From Prunella strophiata (lineage: Eukaryota > Chordata > Aves > Passeriformes > Prunellidae), in contig JAZBQD010000014.1 of assembly GCA_036583965.1 (NCBI GenBank), positions 26,455,490-26,519,489 on the forward strand: 64,000 nucleotides of DNA. The letters run 5' to 3'. The position numbers and the translations under genes were made by a program. This document shows positions 1 to 12,600 of this stretch, in pieces. The notes under the pieces were generated by a model. It saw only the letters and a list, made by a program, of their open reading frames with translations. It searched no databases and was not told the DNA's origin. Within the stretch, counting starts at the first letter, position 1; each line of letters starts with the position of its first letter.

Positions 1-244
1 CTATTCTTAAAATTGCATAACTTTTACTTTATCCTTTTACTAATATAAAGTTCCTAGAATAATTATTTAGATTCAAAAAATGCTAATATCTATTGCTAAC
101 TTTTGCCTTGTGAAAATAAAAGTGAAAGCCAGAATTTAGTAAATTATTGTTTCCCTTCTAAATACCAGCTCCAGCTCTATGAAGCTTCATCTGTTTTCAT
201 CCAATGACTTGTGTTGGATTTGGAGTTACTTTTGCTTTTTTCCG

Positions 245-326
245 TGGGTTTTTTTTTGTTTTTTTTTTGTTTTTTTTTTTTGTTTTTTTTTTTTTTGTTT
301 TTTTTGGTTTTTTTGGTTTTTTTTTG
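245..326. repeat. Poly-T tract interrupted by G
   Basis: Runs of 6-15 T separated by single or double G. Low-complexity simple repeat. Any open frame through it is an artefact. Confidence 0.9.
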
Positions 327-2439
327 GATATAGGACAAGTGCCAGGTTTTAAAGAGTTTACTTAGATTTATGTGAAGTGGTTGATATACATAAATATTTC
401 AAATCTCTTCAAACTAAAGTTGGTGTATTTACTGTCACTGCTACTTGAGGGCAATTCATACATATTTATTGAGAATGTTTACACATTCACCCATATATTC
501 CAATGGCACTTTTTGTTGTTGCAGTACATAACACAAAGTCAGCCACACAGCAAGGACACATAACTAGGATTTTCAAAAGTCCATGTGGTAGCAAACCTTG
601 TATGTTGCCCCTTACAACAGTGAGAATTGATATTTTGTGATGCTCTTTGAATAACGGTCTGCCAGACTACTTAAGCCTTGCACATCTGCATTTGAAGACA
701 GACCATTATCTTCTGCATTATCCATAAGAAGGCATGCCAGATTTCTCATTCTGCAAGTATGATACAGAGCACTCACTGAAACTTAGCTCAAATTTAGTTT
801 GTTCTCTTACTACATCTCCTACTGTTTATTTAATGGGGAAAAACAATTTTTTTAAAAAATTTCTGTGACCTTCATGTTTCTGAAGTTGTTTGAGGTTCAG
901 TTGGTTTTGGTTTTTTCCTCTCAACTCCATTCCAGTTTTTGCAGTTGAGAAATCCCCATGAACACGTGAAACTGTGAGAGAGTCAAACTCTCTGTGCACA
1001 CCCTCTATAAAGCACAGGTACTTTTTGGCTCCAGTCTGTGGGAACGAGCAGCCTCAGAATGACTGAATGGTGCCAAGTACAGAATTTCCAGGTTGTTTAG
1101 AGCATCCAAAGAAAGATATCCTCGAAGAAGAAGTTACTGCACCCTTTGACACGGGGTTGTTATCCTGGACTTCACATGAATGAACAACACTCTGTGTACC
1201 TGTATTTGGGTGATGGTGAAAGGTAGGGTGGTGGTTGAGATGTCTGCCTGATGGAAAACTCCACATCCATGGCTTCTTGGGTGTTCTGTTGAATTCACAA
1301 ATTCTGTTGTGTTCACAAATAGGCCCTAAAAATACCTATGGCAAATATAAGACAACTTTTTTCTTTGAGATCATTTCAGCATCCTGGATATCCTCACAAG
1401 TGGGATTATCAGTGACATGAGTGCCAGCTGCTCTGAGAGGGAGAGAATCCAGGAGCTAGGAGGAACACTGTGGCCAGCAGGGTAGGGCCTTGCTAGCCAG
1501 GGCCTGTCCCACCACCCTCAGCCAGGGAGCAAGGCAGACAGGCGTGGGAGTGAAGCCCAGAGCCCAGGTTATCAAGCAAACGTGACAATGAAGCAGGTGG
1601 AACATCAAGCACATAAGAGAATCCTCAGGTCACAATCAGGATCAGGACTGGTGGGATTAGCAAGGGCCAGACATAGTCTGGGGATCACCACACAGGTCCA
1701 TGGTGACTGGGAAGGTCTGAAATCAACCTGGAAAGTTGGTGCCCTTCTAACTCCCTTCTGGGTGAGGAGGGTGTGGTGTGTGTTAATCTGTGCATTTTCC
1801 TCTGTTCCTCTACACTAGTATGCTCCAGGACATGAGGATACAACATGAAGGTCACAACTCAAATCAGAAATATTTCTGGTCTTCAGTTCTGACATCAGTG
1901 AAGAGCCTCAGGACTTCCCCTGTTCTTCCAGAGCTACACTTGCAGGACACTTGAAAGAGAACACATGGCATGGGTCCTGCTTTCCTTGCCCCTTGTATTT
2001 TCTCTCTTGATGAGAAGCTGACCCACCATGATGATGGGTATTGTTTCTCCATGATACTGGTAGACTTTTTCCTAGTTGAGAAAACTGAACATAAAACAGG
2101 CATATAAGTGTTAGTTTCATACACAGCTCATTCCTACTTTATAAATCTCCTTAAGAATATAATGAGGTCAGTATTACACAACTGACTGATTTTTAAATGT
2201 CTGGAAAAAATCAATTGAAAATGTTCATCTCCTGACCTATTTTCTATTCTGCTTCATATTTCTGACTTGAAGGTCCTTAGGGTTTTGGTTCATCACTTGT
2301 AAATTATTAATGTTATGTATATGAGAAGCAGAGAAAATAGTATCTGATGTCTTTCTTCTTCAGCTCAAGCTCTATTACAGAGGCCTATCCTGCATATGGA
2401 GGTCACATCTGAAAAACTTGTTAGTTTTCTGACTGATAA

Positions 2440-2612
2440 TTTTTTTTTTTGTGTTTTTTCTTTTTTGTTTTGGTTTAGTTTTTTTGGTTTTGTTTGTTTG
2501 GGGTTTTTTGGGTTTTGTTTGTTTGTTTTGGGTTTTTTGTGGGTTGGTTTTTTGGTTTTTTTTTTTTTTTTTTTTTTTTTGTTTTGATTTGTTTTGTTTT
2601 GTTTTGTTTTTC
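2440..2612. repeat. T/G low-complexity tract ending in (TTTTG)n
   Basis: About 170 bp made of T runs with G, including a T run of more than 20 near 2557-2580 and four TTTTG-type units near 2590-2611. The Lys/Asn/Gln-rich antisense ORF across it is not a gene. Confidence 0.9.
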
Positions 2613-3416
2613 CAGTTAATATTTTTAAGGTACTTGATTACCCACCACTGAAATTCTTCAAGATGCCTTGAATGAGGGAGTGCCAGAGGAAAAAGGTTAC
2701 AAAATCCTGTTTGGATGAACATAACTAATAAAGACATTAATTTCTTAACTGACTTGGAGATTTTGCTACAGCATGAGAGGCTGTTCTCTCAAAAGTAAAA
2801 TAACTCATAACTTGTAACAGATACCCAGCAAAATGTTAGCATCTGAGGAACAACCTGATTTTACAAATCTCTGGGTTTGAGCAATTCAGGTATAGGATAT
2901 ATATGTGTGCGTGTGTGTATACATGTGAATTTCTTGCCATAGCATTGTAAATTTCTGTCGGTGAGCTCTTTATGTTATCTAGCCTTGTTTCTTTTGTGTG
3001 GTGCTGTAGAAGCTGCAGCTGTCCTGCCTTTGGGCTTGGCCGAGGTCAGGCCCAGGCAAAGGTGTGATGGTGCTGGGACACGCTCCACAGGCGGGAGAGG
3101 GATGGAGCCACAGGCGGGGATGCAGAGACACGCTTCCAGAATTTTGGACATGGGAAGGCTGAAGAGGGATGAAAGAAACAGCAGGGGGAAGAGAGCGGGA
3201 GAAAGGTGGGCGGTGGGATGAGACGGGCAGAGGCTTTGAGCGCTGAATGGGGATGGAGATGCTGAGCAGGTGGGCAGGGGCTCTGCGAACAAGCGAAGGG
3301 CGGAGGCGCCACTGTCCTTGCCCATGGCCCTGCGAGTGCCCGTGCGCCTGTCTCCGTACCTGTCCCCGGCCCGAGCCCCGTGCCCCGCGCCGCTCTGCCC
3401 GCCGGAGCCGCCGCTC

Positions 3417-3440
3417 GGGGCGCGGGGCGGGGGCGCCGGG
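3417..3440 (+). other. Potential G-quadruplex in the promoter
   Basis: Four G runs lie at 3417-3420, 3424-3427, 3429-3433 and 3438-3440 with loops of 3, 1 and 4 nt. This satisfies the G3+N1-7 rule on the coding strand just upstream of the probable TSS. Confidence 0.6.
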
Positions 3441-3484
3441 CCCGTCCCGCCCCGTCTCGCCCCCGTCACCAGGCGATGCTGCGG

Positions 3485-3497
3485 CCAAGATGGCGCC
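3485..3497 (+). promoter_or_regulatory. YY1-type element at the likely transcription start
   Basis: CCAAGATGGCGCC matches the YY1 consensus (AAGATGGCGGC) except at the last positions. In vertebrate housekeeping promoters this element often lies just downstream of the TSS, which suits its place 138-150 nt before the ATG. Confidence 0.55.
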
Positions 3498-3634
3498 GGG
3501 CGTCGAGTGAGCGCGAGTGGGGATAGCGGCTCCGCTCCCGGCGCTCTCCCCACCTCGGGCAGGGGCGGGCGCAGGGATGAGGCGCGTTCCTGGTCCCGGC
3601 TGGTCGTCTTGAGGGGCGCGGGCAGGCAGACACC

Positions 3635-3678
3635 ATGGCGGGGATTATCAAGAAGCAGATCCTGAAGCATCTCTCCAG
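3635..3678 (+). CDS. BLTP3B: BLTP3B exon 1 (start codon, residues 1-15)
   Basis: The ATG sits in the strong Kozak context CACCATGGCG inside a CpG island. It encodes [14 protein letters not shown] plus two bases of the next Arg codon. Donor AG|GTCAGT. This is the conserved family start, and no upstream in-frame ATG competes in the island. Confidence 0.95.
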
Positions 3679-6600
3679 GTCAGTGGGGCGCGGTGCACCG
3701 GGCAGGCTGAAGCGGTGCGGGGAGGGGGCGACTGCGGGTCCCTGTCTCGGAGAGCGACCCCCGGTCTGGGCGCCGGGCGAGGGAACCGGGTCTGTTCTGC
3801 GCGCAGAAGGGGGAACTGAAGACGCCTCTTCGTAGTGATTTGGAGGCGGAGGAGGTGGCTGGGTGCTCGTGTGGGGCTGTCCGGCGGCCACAGCCGCTTA
3901 GCTGGCCCCTGGCCCCCGGCTCCTTCGCCCGGTGCCCGGCGGCGCGGGCGGGGAGGGGGCTCGGTCTGCCTGGCGCAGGAGGGAGTCTCCGAGTGAGTCA
4001 CCGCCGGGCTCCGGCCGCCTCCCCGCCGGGCTGACGGTGCCCGCCCCCGCTGCCCGAGGTGTGCGGGGGGCAGAGAAGCGGGGGAGACCCCGACCCTCGC
4101 GATTCCCGGGCGGCGGGGCGAGCAGCAGCCGCCGCGGTGCGCTGCTGGCCGCGGCTGGGGCAGCTCGGCCTGTGCCCTTGCAGCTCAGCTCGCGAATTCC
4201 GAGCTCTTGAGACACCGAGCAGGTGAGGCCGGGCAACAGAAAAGGTGCACGCGGAGAGATGAAAATAAGTTCGTGGTTTTCTGGGTGACTGAAGTAATGT
4301 CTAAGGTGCCTCGCGGCCTAAAACAAAACAAACAAGCCTCTTGTAAATTTCTTAGCTGTCAATGTCGTGTGCTTGAAAGATGGAGAAATCACAGAAAGTA
4401 CACAATCTGATTCATGCAGTTTTAAAAAGCTGCATCAGGTTTCTCCCATTTTCTAAAGAGAGGAAAAATCTGTTAGGTACTTGATCTGTTGTAATACCAT
4501 AGCATTGCTAATTCGTCAGAGCTTACTTTTATATCTTAAAAATTTCAACCTGAAATACTTTTTTTCTTCCAAAATGTTCTATTCCGCTTTTGTGTAGTAT
4601 TTCTGAAAAGTGTTTATTGAGAAAATCAAACAAAATTAAGTGACAGATTGTCATTTGACTAATCTGTTGTTGATGCATACAGAGAACATAATTCTCTTTC
4701 CAAGTCCTTTGATATCTATCTGCTAAATGTGATGTATGGAGCAGTAGTAGAATCATTTTTCTTCTCTGCCCTGCTCATGAGTTATGTAGCAGGGAATGCT
4801 GACAAAGAAATCTTCTCTTCACATGAAAATGACAGAGCACCGTGTGAATGGAAATGCAATGAGAAGATGTCATCAGCCTTGAGTCAGTTTTCTAATCAGC
4901 AGTGTGCTTGGAATAGCTGGATTTAGCAGCTTGTTTCCTGTAGTGACATGTAGCAAGCTGTACTGGAAAGAGAAGTGAGTTCTAGTCTCTGTGCTACAGG
5001 TTAACTCTAAAATGTGTCTGGGAACTAGGCATGAGTAAGATGAGTCAGTTTTTGTCCAGTTTTTCAAATGAACAGCTGAACAGATTAGAACTAAGTACTT
5101 TGTCATGTTGGTAAATTTGTGATTCCTCTCTTGTGTGTTGTGCTAATGCTTACTCAACAAGGCTCTGTCAAATGATTATGACAAATTTTATCACTTCTGG
5201 AAAGCTTGTGGAATGTGGTTGCAAGTTGAACTTGATGCTCATAATCCATACTATTCAAAGAGTGTGTTTGATCCCTAAAATGTAGACAAGTATTCTTAAA
5301 CCCCTTGTTATGGGTGTTCTTCATTACATGTTCAGATAATATCTTTGCTTCCTGCAGAACAGGTGTTTCAGTGGTTTCAGAAGCTGGTTACTCAGGAAAA
5401 CAGAATTCAAGTGACTTGAGCTTAAATTTCAGGACCTTGATTTTTCAGCAAAAATTATAAAAGTATTAATTCAGGATTTTCATTAATAAGTTTATTATGA
5501 AGGAATAATAAGTTTATAATAACACATTTATAATGAAGGAAGCTCATTAATAAGTGAGAATGTGACTAAGGAGCCAAATACATAAGGAATTTCCTGTAAT
5601 AGAGAGAGTGCCAAAGGACACTTTCACTTTTTACTCTTACTATAATAGTTGCTGTTCTGCAGCTTTCATAATTTCTTGAAACTGCTGCCTGCTTGTCATC
5701 TTCAACTAAGCAGGCATTAGTGGCAGGACTAAAATTTATTGGAAGAGGTACATATATAGTGGAAAAAATTACCCTCTTATCTTGATTTATTTTAATTTTT
5801 GAATATTTTTTCCCTTTATGTTTGAACAAAGATATGAATTTGTACCTTAAGTTACAGAGAAGTGCTTTGATTTTTTGCCACAAACCACATAACAGTTGAG
5901 GTTGGAAGGGATCTTTAGGTCTTTTAGATTTGTCCAGCTCCCCAAATCATCATTGATTTGGCAATGTTTGCCATGAAGGTTACTGCAATATCTGTTGATC
6001 ATGTGTTTACTCTTTTTCCTATCTAGGTACCATATTTGCAAATTTGGAAGCATTGTGTCATTCAGCAATGCAGTTTCCATTTAGCACTTCACAGTGCTTT
6101 TATTAGATGAGCTGATAATGGGCACTGGTGTAGAAGGAGCCTCATCATTCTACATTTGTTAGACAGTGAAAATTTTACACAGATACGAGTCTTTAAAGTC
6201 TGAGAACAAGAAGATGACCCAAACTGCATTTTGAAATGGTTTTGATATCCAAATTACTTTTTACCTTTATAAAAGTTTTTTTTTTTTTGTTGCTGTGTTA
6301 CAGTTTAAGAGCAAGTGAAGGTAATATAAAAATAATATTTTATTCAGTTTGTAACAAGTCTTTATCTCATGTCAGGATGTGGTGATGAGTTTTTTGCTTT
6401 TTCAGTCTTTTAAAAATTTTAAAAATGTCCTCTATCTTCAACAGGCATTGTTCTTTCCCAAGGCTGTGTTAGAAAACAAGAAGGAGGGAAGGGGTAGGAA
6501 GAAACTACATCTGTTTTTGTTGTACTTCACATTATGTGGTGCTTGCTGTAGGATATGAAACTAAATCTATCAACTAAACTGAAGAGATGAGTTTGCCATT

Positions 6601-9600
6601 TGACATCTCCATGTTGTATTAGGTGTGATTTTACTGAATGCAGTTGACAGGGTGTCTTTATTTCATATGTGCCCTAAAATGAAACAAGTGTCTGGATAAC
6701 AGCATCATCCTCTACAAAGGTAGGAAAGATACACCATCTCTAGGAGAAGTCTTCTCTGTAGTGTTGGGATCACTTGTACTGTAAAGGTCTTCCTTATTGA
6801 ACTGGAACTTGTGTTGAATCATCATTTGTGCTGTGATGTATTTTCAGTGGGTGAGAGATTTCTTGTTGAACAGCACCTTTTTGTTGCAAGATTTTCTGTT
6901 CAGTGCTCTGCTATGATGATTGCAGACATCCTTCAGCATTCCTTCTTTTTTCTCAGACTTGGTGGACAAGTGTATGAAACAATGGTGTTAAAGATTTTCA
7001 GTAGGAATGTAGATTGCCCTATGCAAGTTCACTGTGGTGTTACTGTAATACTGTCTCTGGTTGTGAGGGGATCCCCTCCATGGCAGGGGTTTCAGTCTTG
7101 GTTTTTTTTGGGTGGGAGGTACATACAGAGATGGGTAACTCAGACTTGTATAAGGGTGTTTTCAGGTGTTTTTTAGTTTTGGCTTTTAGTCTCATTGAAA
7201 TTCCCTTTCTAGTTAATAAGCAGTCTGAGTTTTCTGTATATTTGCATGATCCATGCCTTTCTGTGATAAACAGTTTTGTTTATCAAGATATGTGTAAGAA
7301 GCATAGAGGCAAGCTTATAAACTTTACCAGTCTGATAAGTAGCCACACTGAATATGACAGTCTTCACCTCAGTTGATATTAACTCTTAAGTTTATTAATG
7401 ATGACACATAGTTCAACTTAAAAAGTTACAGTTTGCATCTTACTCAATATTTTCCACAAAGAAAACAGTAAGAGGTTTTAAAGTGTTTGGTATGGCAGAA
7501 ATTGTTTTCAGTTGTGTTATTAGTTAATGTTCTGCATGAACTTAGACCTTTGCTTTTGCTTATCTGAATCAATAGATGTGAAGATACTAAGATTTCAGTA
7601 GAAGAAAATTGCAGTGAGTTTTGTGACAGTTGTTTTCATCTCATAGTTAGGAAGTCATTCTAAAGCTCATATAAAGAATGGTTGTACAAGGAATAGCATT
7701 CTAATTGTATGAATATTAGGAATCAGCTGGTACTGATATAAACAATGATACCCTACATCATCTGGTACAACTGATGTGCATCCTACCAAAGTATTTGCCC
7801 TGCATATTGGCCTGCTTTTATGCCAGTCAGACATGCCTGATTGGTGGGCAATGTTGTCCTCTCAAGAGGTTTGAGGTGACTTCTTTTTGAGTAAAGCAGT
7901 GTAACACCTTTATTGGGTTAGAATGAGCTGTTTCCTTCCTGAAAGTAAATGACCAAAAATTGTTTGGATGAACTTTGAAAATCCTGCTAGTAGCAAAATA
8001 AGTAGGTTTTTGCTTATTTTCAATTTTGTGTATTCCACTTCTGTGTCACTTCAGTTTTGTGAGAGTTATCCAATTCCTTTAGCCAGCCAAAGAACACAAA
8101 GTGTGTACTTTTCCGCTTCTCTCTTTGCTTGTACTAATTTTGCAGAGTGTATTCTAGGTGACTGACTTTATTGGCTTGTGTAGTATGTGAGAAAATTGCA
8201 AAACACAATGCAGACATAACAATCTCTGTTGTTCGGAATGAGTCTGTATTGTATCTGAATGCTTGCAGAAAGTGTTAGCATTATGTCTGTCTTAAATGCT
8301 GCACCTAGGGAAAGAATAAGCCTAAAAAACTACAGGTAGTAAAGCAGAACTGCTTGAGACAGCAGCCAAGAAGGAGAAAGAGCAATTTAAAATTTCAGTG
8401 TAATCCTGTATTTCTTAAATTCCCTTATGTTTGAAAATCAATTACTTTTAGTATTTAAGTGGAGACTTCATACCAACAATTTCTTCTATGTGAATGTGTT
8501 GATAATGTTCTGATGAGCATGAAGGAATCAATAAATGCTTTTTTAAACAGAAATAAAAAACTTTCTTCTGTTTTTGTTAGTAGCTTCATGCATCATGTTG
8601 CATTTTAAGATTCTGTAAAGAACATCTTCCAAAATTCAAACTGAAATTTCTGTGGTGCTTTATGAAATTATACATGTATTTTGGAGATAAATGAGCAATA
8701 ATGCATTTTCTGGAAAATTCTAAATTGTTACCTTTATTAAGATTTGATATTAAATCTTGTGTTACATCTCAGAAAGATCTCTTAAGCTTTCAATAGCATT
8801 TGGTTAATAAAATAAACTCACAGAATTTGACTTGTCCTTTTCAGTTTGTTTTATGTTATTTTTGCAAATGTATTATAAATGTAAATACTAATTCTACAGA
8901 CATTGTATTTGTACAATTAAAGTTCTGCTGAAGCTTTTTTGAAGTCAGACAACTCTTGTGCATACATAATAAATACTAATACATTTGCACAATCAAGAGG
9001 AATTATTCAGCAGCACTTTAGTTGTATGTGATAATTTTCTTTAAAGAGTTCTCAGAATACTAGTAACTTTCACAATGAAAATTATCTTGAAGATTGCTCT
9101 GTTCAAGTATCTGACACACTTAGTGTGAAGTATTCCCTGGGAAAAAAAGGGTATTTAAATAAAGCCTGTACGGAATAAAATTGTCCTTGAGGTCAAGTGA
9201 TTATGGAGTATGTAAGAATCAAAACTAGCCCACAGTTACAGTTTTTTGAAATTTGTTATTTCTCCTGCCAAAGCCTTAGTGTTTTGAGGGTTTTTTTTTA
9301 TAATGAAGCAGAATAAAAGTCAGTACTAAATAACTCCAAGAATGAGAGGTGCTTTTTAAAGTGTCTTATTTTTTCATTTTGTCTACAAGAAGATTGGATA
9401 AAGGAGATCAGATAATTTCTGATGAGACATTATTGGGATTATAAAAGCTTAGCAAAGTGATTTATTTCACAGGTTTTTTTTGCAAATAATGAGAATAATT
9501 GCTAACAAGTAACTTCTCAATTATATCAGGAATATCTTGTGTTTGGCCACTTGCACAACAACCCAGGTTTCTCAATCCAGTAACTCCTGTAGGAGTACAC

Positions 9601-12600
9601 CTTTGTGGAGCTGGTGCTAACCATGGTTCAGATCTCTCTATTGTCTTCTTTTTTGATAAGGAAACACAGGAGAGAAAAGAGTTCCAGCTAGGCTGTGCTT
9701 TTTAGTTCTGCCAGCCTGGAAGGATGTATGAACCTTGCTGGAAGAACAATGTCCCCAGCACAGATTTCGTGACAGCTCTGCCATGCATCTTTACCATTTA
9801 GCTTGAGAACACCAGAGTTTTGGGGTTTTTTACCTCGAGACACACTTGCTCCTTTTGACTCCCAAGGACGCAGGTACTTGGATCCAGTTACACAGGAATC
9901 TGAAGGTTACGTGGTTGCCTACTTCTGAAACAGTTTTCATGTTGTAGTTTCTTCCATTACTGGGGGTCTGGAGACGTGAGAAGAATAATTTGTACTAGGT
10001 ATCTGTAATTCACTTTAGCGATAAATCTCTTAAATTCTGTTCTGATATCCCAACAAACTGCCTACCAAGGTCACTGTCCAAATGTTTGGATTTTGTTGCA
10101 CCCAAAGGGGTGAAAGTGTAGGAATTAAGTTATATTTAAGCTGAGGTATCTCTTTGAAGTGAAGACAGTTAGCAGAGAACTTTTTTTTTGAGGAACTTAT
10201 TGTACTAAAATTTCATAGCCTGCAAAAATCAGACTGTCAGATGTGTGCAGGTCTTTGTAGCACCACCCCAAACACAAAAACAAATCTAGAAGTCTCTGTT
10301 CGCCTAGCATCTCTAGAATCAGGTTTCTTTAGTGTGAATTTTGAATAGCTGAGGTTGAGACACTGTAAATAGGAATAAATAATGTGAGAGATTTCAAGGT
10401 TAGGCAAAACAAAACTGAAAAGTTGTCTCCCATTTAAAAATAAAATAAAACCCTCTTATGCTGTATCTTTGGGCTATCTTCTTCCTCATCTTCCTAATGT
10501 ACTTACTGGGTATCTCTGAAACAACTTGGCTACATTATATAGATCTTTTCTGCATGATTAAAATTTTCTTCATAAGCTGTTCATTTTTAACATGGCTCCA
10601 GTACTTTAATATCAGACAGCAAGGGATACTCTCACAGGAATCTAGTGTTTTACACTGGTCTGTTTCCTTTTGAATTCTGTAGTATCATGATGTGTAACAA
10701 ACTGTTGTAACTGCAGTTATCTTCAGCTAAAACTCTCTTACATTATTGTATCACTCCTTTTTCCCTTTGAACTTGATCCCTTGTGTGTCCCCTGTGTCCC
10801 ATTCCCTGCAGCGATCCCAGCTCGCTCTGGTGGAGATTGGTTTGCTGTGAATATCCTTACTACCAAAATGAGTACCAGAAGCTTCTCAGAAGCCATGGCA
10901 ACTGACCACTTGCTTTCACCAGGAATAGGGGCCTTATGTCAGAATACCTTGCCCTCAGGTAACTTCCCCTCTCCCACCTTTGTAGAGTAAATGTAAGAGG
11001 TGGTATGTATTTATATAAATATAGGAGTGAAGTGAGCTCTATAAAATGTTACTTGGGTTTCCACTCCTATTTCTTTCTGTAATTTAAAATGGTGCAAAAA
11101 AATAATTGTTTGTGTGCAGCTCTGTGTTTTGGATTCTTTGGGATTTTTGTAAGTCCTAAACTAAATTTGGGGTTGTGAACTAAATCAGCAATCCCATTAT
11201 AAACATAGCCTGATGTCTATTTTCTAAATGTAATCTGGGTATTTCCCAATATCTTTAGGCTATATGACATTTATTGTTTATTATTTGCATCTACTTAATT
11301 CCTTTTCATTACTTGTTGTGTATTAGCTCTGTATTGACATATTTGAAGGATCAGTCAGCTCTTTAACTAGTTTACAGAAGAAAGTGACTGATTTTATTTC
11401 TTTTTTCTTTTTAATTAAGAGTTCTTGTAGTTAATATCAAAAGATCTTTTTTTGTTGTGAGATCTGATCAGTTAGCATTAAAAAAGATCCCTGCTAATGT
11501 CATATAAATAAATGATGCCATTTCCAAAAAGCTGGTATTGCTATGCTTTTACACTGTATCATTATTTAATGATTTTAAATTTCTGAAGTTGTTTTTCATC
11601 AAATGGCTTTTTTTTGCATTAGATACAGAATGTTGTATTTTAAGTGGTATCTAATAGTTATCAAGCATAAGCAAATTAAGGTGGTTTTTTTGCTGCCTGC
11701 AATGGGGAAGTTGTATATACATTGCCACATATTGTTTGATATATTCAGGATTTTATATTATCTTGTACTCAACATATCATTAAGGCATGACATATACTAT
11801 TTTCATGTTTGATTAAAGTTCTTTGGGGTAGATCAAATTGGCCATTTCTCTGCTTGGTGTGAAAAGACTCATGGAACAGAAAAGCTTAATACTGGTCTGT
11901 GTGAGGGTTTATCATAAATAAAAGGTAAATTGCTTGAGCGATGTTTTACTTGCAGCATGGTTATCATTTGTGCAGTGCAAGCTCCTCATTTATGCACAGT
12001 GCTTGGCTGTGTCTGTGCAGATCTGCTTCATGACACATAATTAGATAATAAGCATTGATGACAGCAGCTGTCTCAGTTCTGCCTGTACCCAAAAAGCAAG
12101 CAATACAGCTTTTCTAAATGGAAAGAAAAGAATTTTCTATATGTGTTATTATAGAATTAACTAGGGGAAGCATGATGTACTTGGTGGGGATGTCAGTATT
12201 TGAGAAAGTGTGGAACAGGTCTTGAAGTGAGTAGGAGTGTAGTGTATGTCTTTAGGAAGTCACCTGGAGTGGGAGTCTGTGCTGAAGTCCTTCTGTGTTG
12301 TGATGAAATGGAAGCAATTATTTGGAAAGTGTCAGCAAAACAGATGTATTATTCAGGGCTCCTGGTGGTGTGACACTGCACCAGATGTGTTGCACAAATA
12401 TGGGTTGCTTGTTGAGCCAAGGTCCTAATTAGTGATTTCCCTGGAAAGGAAGATTAGTCCTTAGACTATGGTGGGTCAAAATGTGTGATAACTATTAGGT
12501 GCTTGAGGTCCTATACAGTAGCATGAAAAGTCCCACCTGAAGCTGTAGGGTTGTAGGTGCTGTTTTGGATTTGTCCAGTGTGCTATAACTCATGGCCAGC

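Larger units (their letters stand above)
1..3240. other. Upstream intergenic DNA, no gene seen
   Basis: AT-rich sequence with poly-T/G simple repeats (about 245-326 and 2440-2612) and a short TG-rich microsatellite near 2900-2926. A locally GC-richer block at 1430-1800 resembles an old interspersed repeat but I could not assign it. I found no exon of the neighbouring gene expected from mammalian synteny (ACTR6). Confidence 0.6.
3290..4215 (+). promoter_or_regulatory. BLTP3B: CpG island promoter of BLTP3B
   Basis: The DNA changes from AT-rich to strongly GC/CpG-rich at about 3290 and back at about 4215. The island holds exon 1 and the start of intron 1. GC boxes (GGGGCGGGG-type and CCCGCCCCG) cluster at 3420-3465. 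A YY1-type element sits at 3485-3497 (AAGATGGCG core). No TATA box is seen at a useful spacing, so initiation is probably dispersed, with the 5' UTR starting somewhere around 3480-3600 (inference). Confidence 0.85.

Noticed and set aside
2375..2737. 120-residue antisense ORF rich in Lys, Asn and Gln
   Set aside because: It is the translation of a poly-T/G simple repeat and has no domain or splice context.
2975..3670. 231-residue antisense ORF and overlapping Pro/Arg-rich frames
   Set aside because: CpG islands keep several frames open by base composition. It overlaps the BLTP3B promoter and start codon and shows no recognisable family.
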